Source: Bacilli bacterium
Lineage (GTDB): Bacteria; Bacillota_I; Bacilli_A; RFN20; UBA1709
Reading direction: 5' to 3'
Length of the DNA: 12,500 nucleotides
Assembly (NCBI GenBank): GCA_028694305.1
Contig: JAQUTO010000015.1
Coordinates: 1 to 12,500, forward strand
A model generated the notes under the pieces. It searched no databases, was not told the DNA's origin, and worked only from the letters and a program-made list of their open reading frames with translations. The position numbers were made by a program, and so were the translations under genes. Below are positions 7,217 through 12,500 of the stretch, piece after piece (position 1 is the stretch's first letter; each line of letters begins with the position of its first letter).

Positions 7217-8028
7217 TATTTTTTAACCTTTACTCCACAACTTCCAAGTACAATCGGTTTAACATCTTTATTGATCTTAATCCCATGTTCTTTTTGAAGC
7301 CATTCATAGCCTTCAGCATTGACTTTTTTAATGAGTGACTCATCACCCTCTAAAACAATCTTACCATTGACCATAATATGGACTTTAGTTGGTTTAACTA
7401 ACTCATACATATGAGCATAATGGGAAACAATAATACACGCAAAATCAGGATGACTGTGTTTATATTCATTAATGACCTTTGTCACGGTATTTAAAGCGTC
7501 GACATCTAAGCCAGAATCTAATTCATCAAATAAGACTAAGGAAGGATTTAGTAGGAGCATTTGGAGCAGTTCATTCCGCTTCTTTTCTCCACCCGAAAAG
7601 CCTTCATTTAAGTAACGTTGGGCTACATCCAGATTAAAGTTTAAAGATTTAGTCGCAGCATCAAGTTCTTTTAAGAACTTAAAAAGTGGGACTGGTTGAT
7701 TAGTTTTAGCATTGATAGCTGCTCTTAAAAAGTCACTCTCAACTACGCCAGGAACTTCGGTTGGTGCTTGCATGACTAAAAATAGTCCAAGATGAGCTCT
7801 TTCATCCACCCCAAGTTTTAGTACATCTTGGCCATCGTAAAAGATGCTACCTTCAGTAACTTCATAATTGGGATGACCCATAATGGCATTGAGTAAAGTT
7901 GACTTACCATGACCATTCGGTCCAAGTAAGGCATGAATCTCGCCACTTTTTATTGTTAAATTAACGCCTTGAAGGATAGTTTTCCCTGCGACGTTAACAT
8001 GTAAATTTTTAATCTCAAGAGTTGGCAC
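7216..8028 (-). CDS. sufC: Fe-S assembly ATPase SufC
   Basis: SufC is the ABC-type ATPase of the SufBCD complex; it is cytoplasmic and not a transporter. Counting from the chosen start, Walker A is GPNGHGKST (36-44), the signature is FSGGE (144-148), Walker B is LVLFDE (164-169) and the switch histidine is His203 (IVSH). Three in-frame GTG codons lie at 8037, 8031 and 8028, with no ATG nearby. The Shine-Dalgarno AAGGAG (8042-8037) overlaps the first, so that one cannot be used well. The third has the best spacing (8 bases) and gives MPTLEIKNLHV, typical for the family; 8031 is the alternative. It is the first gene of the suf operon. Confidence 0.97.
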   Translation of the reverse strand: MPTLEIKNLHVNVAGKTILQGVNLTIKSGEIHALLGPNGHGKSTLLNAIMGHPNYEVTEGSIFYDGQDVLKLGVDERAHLGLFLVMQAPTEVPGVVESDFLRAAINAKTNQPVPLFKFLKELDAATKSLNFNLDVAQRYLNEGFSGGEKKRNELLQMLLLNPSLVLFDELDSGLDVDALNTVTKVINEYKHSHPDFACIIVSHYAHMYELVKPTKVHIMVNGKIVLEGDESLIKKVNAEGYEWLQKEHGIKINKDVKPIVLGSCGVKVKK

Positions 8029-8036
8029 CACAATCA

Positions 8037-8042
8037 CTCCTT
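8037..8042 (-). promoter_or_regulatory. Shine-Dalgarno sequence that decides the sufC start
   Basis: AAGGAG on the minus strand lies 5 bases before GTG 8031 and 8 bases before GTG 8028. It overlaps the longer possible start, GTG 8037, which rules that one out in practice. Confidence 0.8.
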
Positions 8043-8050
8043 ACCCAACA

Positions 8051-8079
8051 ATTTTAGTCGAAAGAGAGCAATAATTCAA
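8051..8079 (-). promoter_or_regulatory. sigma-A-type promoter of the suf operon
   Basis: On the minus strand TTGAAT (8079-8074), a 17-base spacer and TAAAAT (8056-8051) form a near-consensus promoter. The start of transcription would be near 8044, leaving a leader of only about 16 bases to sufC. There is no room for a riboswitch or attenuator, so any control must act at the promoter itself. I could not recognise an operator of a known iron-sulfur regulator. Confidence 0.8.
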
Positions 8080-8149
8080 TGAAAATACTCAAGACGAGGT
8101 GCATTTTGAAGTTTTGGTGAATAAAAACTGATTTTCCTGTGCTTATTCT

Positions 8150-8171
8150 AATATTTATTGAAATAAATATT
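8150..8171. repeat. 10-bp perfect inverted repeat over the -35 box of the lipoprotein promoter
   Basis: AATATTTATT (8150-8159) and AATAAATATT (8162-8171) are perfect reverse complements separated by two bases. The repeat covers the TTGAAA -35 box at 8158-8163. Its size and place fit an operator for a dimeric repressor, but the bases are all A or T apart from one G in the centre, so chance is possible in this AT-rich spacer. Confidence 0.5.
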
Positions 8172-8186
8172 GGTTTAGTTTAGAAT
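8158..8186 (+). promoter_or_regulatory. sigma-A-type promoter of the lipoprotein genes
   Basis: TTGAAA (8158-8163), a 17-base spacer and TAGAAT (8181-8186) make a good vegetative promoter. Transcription would start near 8193, giving a leader of about 24 bases that carries the Shine-Dalgarno sequence. Confidence 0.8.
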
Positions 8187-8202
8187 ATATAAGTGCCTAA
8201 TC

Positions 8203-8210
8203 AAAGGAGG
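8203..8210 (+). promoter_or_regulatory. strong Shine-Dalgarno sequence fixing the lipoprotein start at 8217
   Basis: AAAGGAGG lies 6 bases before ATG 8217. The in-frame GTG at 8193 has no such site, lies at the predicted transcription start and would put charged residues ahead of the signal peptide. Confidence 0.9.
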
Positions 8211-8216
8211 AATACT

Positions 8217-9851
8217 ATGAAGAAAAAAACACTTTCTGCTCTTGTTTTAGCCACTTCATTGCTTGTCGCAGGTTGTGGAAGTAGCAACTATACAAAAGTA
8301 GAAGATGGAAAATATGTCCTTTTTACAGTTAATGGGACAAATTATTATGCCGATGACTTATTAGGAGCCAACGATGGCAATGTTGATTTATCTTTCTTAG
8401 ATACAACTGCCGGAGTTAAAGCTGCCTATCAAGCAATTTGGAATGCTGTTGTTCAAGCTTCACAACCTGTCACAACAACCATTCAAAATTCAGCCGACTT
8501 AGCTTATGATTCTTGGGAATCAGATACAGTCGCAACTTATGCCACTAACTACAGTGTCTCAACACGTCAAGCTAGAGCTGCAGTCTTAGAAAGCAAAGGT
8601 TATGAAACTGTCGAAGATAAGAAAGCTGCTCTTTTGCTAGCAGAACAAGAGACCGCTTTAATCAAATCTTATAAAAAGAATAAAATTGAACCAGCTGATT
8701 TAACAGTTTTAGATAATTCAACTATCTTAGAAAAGTATGTGAATAAGGCCACACCAATGATCTTATCTCATATTCTTGTTTCTATCAGTGATTCCACTAA
8801 TGTTTATACTGGTGGAACTATTACCCAAACTGAATCAGAAAAGTTGGGTTCTATTTGCAACCGTTTAGCTTTATCAAATAACAGTTCAAATAAATTCACA
8901 GCTGTTGCAACCAAGTCCGATGATGGATCTTACTCCAGTGGTGGTAATCTTGGTATCATGGATACCTATACTTCCTATGTCAGTGAGTTCAAGTATGGAA
9001 CTTATGTTGCTCAAACAGTTCTAAATCATAATTCAGCTAGTTTTAATGAAGCCCTTTATGGTTTAACTAGTGAAGAAAGTGATCCTTTATTTGGTAGTGA
9101 TGGTATTTATGCCAACTACTCCATTAATAAAATTAGTGTTGATCAAGTTTGTTCCTCTTTGGTTAACGATAGTACTGATGTTGGAGTTCAAGATCCAACC
9201 GCAACTTCTGAAGATACCTCGAAATATATTAGAAACATTGTTTTCAATCAATATTTCAATACTCCAGCAGTTCAATTCTTAACAATTAGTGATTCAGCAA
9301 GTACAACCGATTATCCAACTGAATATCGTTCTATGAACGCCGATAAGATTGTCACCGATGATAGTGGTAATCCAATTATCGTGGTTCGTTCTACTTATGG
9401 TATTCACTTCATTACTGTTGGTTATGATTCAGCTTTGCATACTTCAAGTGAGAATACTACTTATTTCTCCTATCAAAATAGTACAAGTGCAGTTAGCGAA
9501 ACTAACAACTATGTCAAAGGAACTAATTATTTAGGTTATGATACTTTAGCAGATGCCCAAACTGCCCGTAAGAGCGAAGTTGAGACTAGAGTCTTGAACT
9601 ATGCCAATGGTGGCTATGTTGGTTTAACAGCTTCTGATTCATACTTAAGTTATGAGATGTTTAGTTATTATCTCAACCAATCTGGAATCACAATTCCAAA
9701 TTCAGTTATCAAGACCGCTGTTAGCAATTACTTATCTAATTTAACTGGTGCTCTTGAAGATACGATTAATTCCTATGAAAAATCAAATTGGTCAGCTTAT
9801 ATTGATCAGCTCGAATACGATGCTAGTGTCAGAAGCTACCTATATAAATAA
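8217..9851 (+). CDS. PrsA-like parvulin-type peptidyl-prolyl isomerase lipoprotein
   Basis: This 544-residue lipoprotein has a lysine-rich N-terminus, a hydrophobic stretch and the lipobox LVAGC with Cys20 as the lipidated residue, so it is anchored on the outer face of the membrane. Residues about 30-160 form the helical SurA/PrsA-type N-region. Parvulin motifs follow in order: SHILV (184-188), KFTAVATKSDD (226-236), SGGNLG (241-246) and YGIHFITVG (394-402). The stretch between GGNLG and GIHF is about 150 residues, against roughly 50 in ordinary parvulins, so a sizeable insertion sits inside the fold. PrsA proteins help exported proteins fold after secretion. The gene is followed 14 bp later by a second lipoprotein gene in the same operon. 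The family call is confident; whether the isomerase is active is not shown. Confidence 0.88.
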   Translation: MKKKTLSALVLATSLLVAGCGSSNYTKVEDGKYVLFTVNGTNYYADDLLGANDGNVDLSFLDTTAGVKAAYQAIWNAVVQASQPVTTTIQNSADLAYDSWESDTVATYATNYSVSTRQARAAVLESKGYETVEDKKAALLLAEQETALIKSYKKNKIEPADLTVLDNSTILEKYVNKATPMILSHILVSISDSTNVYTGGTITQTESEKLGSICNRLALSNNSSNKFTAVATKSDDGSYSSGGNLGIMDTYTSYVSEFKYGTYVAQTVLNHNSASFNEALYGLTSEESDPLFGSDGIYANYSINKISVDQVCSSLVNDSTDVGVQDPTATSEDTSKYIRNIVFNQYFNTPAVQFLTISDSASTTDYPTEYRSMNADKIVTDDSGNPIIVVRSTYGIHFITVGYDSALHTSSENTTYFSYQNSTSAVSETNNYVKGTNYLGYDTLADAQTARKSEVETRVLNYANGGYVGLTASDSYLSYEMFSYYLNQSGITIPNSVIKTAVSNYLSNLTGALEDTINSYEKSNWSAYIDQLEYDASVRSYLYK

Positions 9852-9865
9852 GGAGGAAACTAGAA

Positions 9866-11161
9866 ATGAAACGTAAACAATTAATTGGAACTTTACTTCT
9901 CTGCTCTTCCTTACTAACCGCTTGTGGTAGTTCATCTACCATCAAATTAGTCAATGGTAGCGATGACATTGTTTCCACTACCAACAGTGCTGTTACTAAC
10001 ACTACCTTACAATCTATTTATGATAGTTTGTATGCTTCTAGTGGAACTACAACTGCAACTAATGAAATCATTTATCAATTAGGAGTTCAAGCCTTTAAAG
10101 ATTCAGGTAGAGCTCAATCCGAATGGGATGAAAGAGTGGCCAGTGAAATTAACACCGCCTTCTCATCTTCCTATATGATTGATAATAAATATGTTGAAGC
10201 TTTATTTGCGGCTTCTTTAAAAGCTAAGGGTTATTCCATCACTTGTCCAAGTGGAACATTCACTGGAACTGGTGAAGATTTCCCTGAATACAATAATCTA
10301 TATTCTGCATTAAAATGCAACTATTCTGATTACATTGCTAAAGTTGTTGATCGAAATGTTGCCACAGCTTTTTTAAGAGAAGAATATATTCTCAATGAAA
10401 AGTCAGTTTATTTTACCAACAAAGTTATTCGGAGAATGCAATACTTCAAGTTTGCGCCACTAACTTATGTTGATCAAGATAAGTATTCTATCCTCTTTGA
10501 AGAATATGTCAAGAATGCTGGCTCGACTGATTTTGAAACTATCGCGCTTGGCGCAGGTGGCCTCGATGATCAATGGCGAGAAGTTAAGCGGGATGATGAA
10601 GCTGAAAGTTTTGCCTTGATTGATTATAAGAAATCAACTAAATATGCTGACCTATATAAGAATATTTTTGATATGTCAGAGTATTCATCCACCGTTCAAT
10701 CTTCACTAAAGTCTGAAGTTAGTGAATATTCTAATAGTGGCGCACAATCTATTTTCAAGGGTTATGAACTCAAGTTACTTGACCTTCAAAATCAATTCTA
10801 TTACTACGATGTTTATGGTACCAATGAAGGTTCCACCTACATCTACAGTGATATGGATACTAAGGTTTTCAAGGAAGGAACTTCCCTCTTACTCGATGAC
10901 AATGGTTACTTATTAGTTCAAGCTGGTGGCACATCTATCTGCCATAACTCTGATGATGGTAATTATTACATCATTAAGGTGACTGAGATTAATGCCTCTT
11001 CTTCCATTGAAGAAAAACGGGCTGCCGCTCAAGCTTTGTCTAAGAACTCTTCGAACTATCGTAATGCCATTCTCTTCTACTTAGAAAAGTATGGTGTGAC
11101 TGTTCATGAGTCTGATTTATATGATTATATCAATACTACTTATAGTTACGAAGCAAAATAA
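9866..11161 (+). CDS. lipoprotein, probable degenerate PrsA/SurA-like chaperone
   Basis: This 431-residue lipoprotein starts with a signal peptide and lipobox LTAC (Cys20). AGGAGG lies 9 bases before the ATG. Its layout follows the upstream gene: CGSS after the lipid anchor, a helical N-region with ALFAASLKAKGY (like AAVLESKGY upstream), then RRMQYFKFAPL where a parvulin would have SHIL. GAGGLDDQW (230-237) stands at the GGNLG position, and LLVQAGGTSIC (349-359) at the GIHF position. The histidines and GGNLG motif of active parvulins are absent, so it is probably a chaperone-only relative that arose by duplication. Kinship is inferred from order and short matches, without an alignment. A strong terminator follows 5 bp after the stop. 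Confidence 0.75.
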   Translation: MKRKQLIGTLLLCSSLLTACGSSSTIKLVNGSDDIVSTTNSAVTNTTLQSIYDSLYASSGTTTATNEIIYQLGVQAFKDSGRAQSEWDERVASEINTAFSSSYMIDNKYVEALFAASLKAKGYSITCPSGTFTGTGEDFPEYNNLYSALKCNYSDYIAKVVDRNVATAFLREEYILNEKSVYFTNKVIRRMQYFKFAPLTYVDQDKYSILFEEYVKNAGSTDFETIALGAGGLDDQWREVKRDDEAESFALIDYKKSTKYADLYKNIFDMSEYSSTVQSSLKSEVSEYSNSGAQSIFKGYELKLLDLQNQFYYYDVYGTNEGSTYIYSDMDTKVFKEGTSLLLDDNGYLLVQAGGTSICHNSDDGNYYIIKVTEINASSSIEEKRAAAQALSKNSSNYRNAILFYLEKYGVTVHESDLYDYINTTYSYEAK

Positions 11162-11191
11162 AAAATAGGAGGCTTAGGCCTCCTTATTTTT
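11162..11191 (+). terminator. Rho-independent terminator after the lipoprotein genes
   Basis: AGGAGGC (11167-11173) pairs with GCCTCCT (11178-11184) around a TTAG loop, followed by TATTTTT. It ends only one base before the Shine-Dalgarno sequence of the HIT gene, so that gene must rely on read-through or on a promoter inside the upstream gene. Confidence 0.88.
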
Positions 11192-11205
11192 AAAGGAGTG
11201 ATATT

Positions 11206-11607
11206 ATGGACTGCTTATTTTGTAAGATAATTAATCATGAGATTCCTAACTACACTATTTATGAAGATGATCAAGTCTTAGCCTTCCTCGATATTTCCCA
11301 AGCCACTAAAGGTCATACTTTGGTTGTGCCAAAAAAGCATAGCGACGATATTACCTTTGCTTCTAAAGAAGACTTGGAGCATTTAATCATTGTTGCCCAA
11401 AAGATTGCCCAACGCATGCTCAAAACTTTACCGGGCATAATTGGTGTCAATATCATTAATAATTGCAAGGAGGGCGCAGGACAAGCCATTTTGCACACCC
11501 ACATTCATGTCATCCCACGTTATAAAGGTGATGACTTAGTTATTAAGAACGTTGATCATTCTAATCAAGTTGATTTAGCCGCTTTAGCCAAAACCTTAAA
11601 ATTCTAA
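11206..11607 (+). CDS. HIT-family nucleotide-binding hydrolase (Hint/HinT-like)
   Basis: HIT proteins hydrolyse nucleoside phosphoramidates or related adenylated compounds; the physiological substrate of bacterial members is mostly unsettled. The histidine triad is HTHIHVIP (His97, His99, His101), preceded by the family segment NNCKEGAGQAILHTHIH. Cys3 and Cys6 (DCLFCKII) may, with other residues, bind zinc as in many Hint proteins. Length of 133 residues is normal. AAAGGAG lies 7 bases before ATG. In Bacillus subtilis a hit gene lies in the same general region as prsA, so the neighbourhood with PrsA-like genes may be old; this is from memory. It ends at a terminator shared with the converging gene. 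Confidence 0.95.
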   Translation: MDCLFCKIINHEIPNYTIYEDDQVLAFLDISQATKGHTLVVPKKHSDDITFASKEDLEHLIIVAQKIAQRMLKTLPGIIGVNIINNCKEGAGQAILHTHIHVIPRYKGDDLVIKNVDHSNQVDLAALAKTLKF

Positions 11608-11640
11608 AAAAGCCCGAGATTAATTATCTCGGACTTTTAT
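11606..11640. terminator. bidirectional terminator between HIT gene and darA-like gene
   Basis: CCGAGAT (11614-11620) pairs with ATCTCGG (11626-11632) around a 5-base loop. After one C/A mismatch, AAAAAG pairs with CTTTT. T-rich ends flank both sides: CTTTTATTAT on plus and CTTTTTTAG on minus. Both converging stops lie at its edges. Confidence 0.9.
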
Positions 11641-11966
11641 TATACTCTTTCAAACTGTTCGACATCGACCACAAAGATAGTGGCACCACCGACCGGTACA
11701 GTAATATTCTGAGCATCATATAAGGAACCATCCCCGGCTCTCGACATCATTGGGACAATTTCTTTGCGTGATTTACAATTCTTCTTAATGATGGAGACTA
11801 CATGTTCTACCTCATCACCAGAAACCCCAATCAATAAAGTGGCGTTCTTTCTTTTAAGAAAACCCCCACTAGTAGCCAGTTTAGTGACTGACAACTTCTC
11901 TTTGACTAAAGCATCAATTAAGGCATTAGCATCGGCATTTGCAATAATGGCAATGATTAGTTTCAC
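11640..11966 (-). CDS. darA: cyclic-di-AMP receptor of the DarA/PstA family
   Basis: DarA (PstA) is a trimeric PII-like cytoplasmic protein of Bacillota that binds the second messenger c-di-AMP; its downstream target is not settled. Visible family motifs are VKLIIAII at the start, VTKLATSGGFLKRKN (27-41) holding binding-loop residues, and PVGGATIFVVDVEQF at the end. The length of 108 residues is normal. I chose GTG 11966 because GAGGTGA (11978-11972) lies 5 bases upstream and because the family begins MKLI. The in-frame GTG at 11975 lies within that Shine-Dalgarno sequence. The gene has its own promoter and converges on the HIT gene. Identification is confident from the motifs. Confidence 0.94.
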   Translation of the reverse strand: MKLIIAIIANADANALIDALVKEKLSVTKLATSGGFLKRKNATLLIGVSGDEVEHVVSIIKKNCKSRKEIVPMMSRAGDGSLYDAQNITVPVGGATIFVVDVEQFERV

Positions 11967-11971
11967 TGTTC

Positions 11972-11978
11972 TCACCTC
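11972..11978 (-). promoter_or_regulatory. Shine-Dalgarno sequence that decides the darA start
   Basis: GAGGTGA on the minus strand sits 5 bases before GTG 11966 and contains the alternative GTG at 11975, which excludes the longer form. Confidence 0.75.
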
Positions 11979-11984
11979 AGCCCT

Positions 11985-12013
11985 ATTATATCATACAATA
12001 AAAAAAGGAGAAA
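11985..12013 (-). promoter_or_regulatory. extended -10 promoter of the darA-like gene
   Basis: On the minus strand a perfect TATAAT (11990-11985) is preceded by TG one base away, an extended -10 box. At 17 bases upstream the -35 position reads TTTCTC, a weak match, which is usual with extended -10 boxes. Transcription would start near 11978, giving a leader of about a dozen bases. The -35 position lies in the loop of the upstream terminator. Confidence 0.75.
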
Positions 12014-12024
12014 ACTCCTTTTTA
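12001..12024 (-). terminator. Rho-independent terminator of the UPF0316 gene
   Basis: AAAAAGGAG (12002-12010) and CTCCTTTTT (12015-12023) form a perfect 9-bp stem with a 4-base loop, and T-runs occur on both strands. The stop codon of the UPF0316 gene (12024-12022) lies in the stem itself. Confidence 0.85.
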
Positions 12025-12500
12025 TTTTATGAAACCGTTTACAGCAATCTTTGATTTAGAAACCGTTAAGAAAGCGCCCTTATCAATGGTATTAACTAAA
12101 TCTTGGAGTGCTTGGAGTTTCTTACTCTTGATTTCAAGATAAAGCATAGAACGTAATGAACCACCTTTACCAGTGCATTCAATTTCGGTAACGCCATAAC
12201 CTTTTTCTCTTAATTCTTCGGCAATCTTAGGATCTCTTTTAGAAGTGATGATGCTAACTGTTAACATCTCACCCACAAACTTATGAGCCACCCAACCGCC
12301 GACATAATTACCGATAGCAAAACCAGCAGCATAAGCAATAACAATATACCAACCACCGATATCACTATTTAAAGCTTCTCTAACAATGGTGAACCAAATA
12401 AAGACTTCAACAAAGCCCATACAGGCCGCTTGGAGTTTCTTTCCATCCACCAATAAAATGGTTCTCACTGAACCAAAAGTAACATCAGCAATTCTACCAA
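12022..12500 (-). CDS. UPF0316 family membrane protein (DUF5698-DUF2179), 5' end cut by window
   Basis: About 158 C-terminal residues are visible and the frame stays open to the window edge. The first visible residues, GRIADVTFGSVRTILLV, match the N-terminal pattern of UPF0316 proteins, so the GTG at 12468 is an internal valine and not the start. Probably 15-25 residues lie outside the window. Two hydrophobic segments are clear: CMGFVEVFIWFTIV, and YIVIAYAAGFAIGNYVGGWV. A further one is likely at the N-terminus. The C-terminal DUF2179 domain contains REKGYGVTEIECTGKGG. It is a membrane protein of unknown function, similar to YebE of Bacillus subtilis. Confidence 0.9.
   Translation of the reverse strand, partial: GRIADVTFGSVRTILLVDGKKLQAACMGFVEVFIWFTIVREALNSDIGGWYIVIAYAAGFAIGNYVGGWVAHKFVGEMLTVSIITSKRDPKIAEELREKGYGVTEIECTGKGGSLRSMLYLEIKSKKLQALQDLVNTIDKGAFLTVSKSKIAVNGFIK

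Noticed and set aside
8110..8129. AGTTTT/AAAACT inverted repeat in the divergent promoter region as an operator
   Set aside because: Six A/T-rich pairs with an 8-base gap are likely by chance, and it lies outside both promoter cores.
8193..8216. N-terminal extension of the PrsA-like lipoprotein from GTG 8193
   Set aside because: The strong AAAGGAGG site lies inside it and serves ATG 8217, from which a standard lipoprotein signal peptide begins. The extension would also start at the predicted transcription start.
9070..9534. Open frames of about 60-70 codons on both strands within the PrsA-like gene
   Set aside because: They are out of frame with a well-supported gene and lack ribosome sites and recognisable motifs.
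11764..12054. 96-codon open frame on plus strand opposite darA
   Set aside because: It runs antisense through a clear darA gene and its promoter and terminator, has no ribosome site I can support, and encodes no recognisable protein.
12466..12468. GTG as start of the UPF0316 gene
   Set aside because: The reading frame is open to the window end and the upstream residues match the family N-terminus, so the gene continues outside the window.

Overview
The window is a low-GC, densely packed stretch of a Bacillota-type chromosome. TGA acts as a true stop: it ends the CpaF-like ATPase and sufD, and forms ATGA overlaps between neighbouring genes. Tryptophan is encoded by TGG where I checked, so the genetic code is 11 and not the Mycoplasma/Spiroplasma code 4. 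The suf order C-D-S-U-B, a DarA/PstA-type c-di-AMP receptor, PrsA-like lipoproteins and a UPF0316 protein all point to Bacilli. A small-genome lineage close to Mollicutes or Erysipelotrichia is my best guess, but the species cannot be fixed from this sequence.

Region 1 (1-3117, minus strand) is a compact Tad/type IV pilus-like cluster. In transcription order it holds a small basic protein with a possible DNA-binding end, a secreted cysteine-rich protein, a small membrane-anchored pseudopilin-like protein, a short CpaF/TadA ATPase and a TadB-like membrane protein cut off by the window edge. The first four genes are joined by 4-bp ATGA overlaps, so they are surely one operon.

Region 2 (3183-8079, minus strand) is the sufCDSUB iron-sulfur cluster assembly operon, read from a good promoter at 8051-8079. 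A tRNA-Thr(CGT) gene follows sufB by 46 bp, and a strong terminator follows the tRNA. SufS supplies sulfur through SufU to the SufBCD scaffold. SufD is unusually short.

Region 3 (8158-11640, plus strand) starts from a promoter that diverges from suf. It holds two lipoproteins in tandem: a PrsA-like parvulin with a large insertion, then a degenerate relative that appears to lack the catalytic motifs. A terminator and a HIT-family hydrolase gene follow. PrsA-type lipoproteins fold exported proteins outside the membrane and could serve the secreted pilus components, but this is inference.

Region 4 (11606-12500, minus strand) holds a darA-like c-di-AMP receptor gene and, upstream of it, a UPF0316 membrane protein gene that runs off the window. 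A shared bidirectional terminator separates darA from the converging HIT gene, and a second terminator separates darA from UPF0316.

No gene-free stretch exceeds 300 bases; the longest is the divergent promoter region at about 8029-8216. I saw no insertion sequence, CRISPR array, rRNA or riboswitch.
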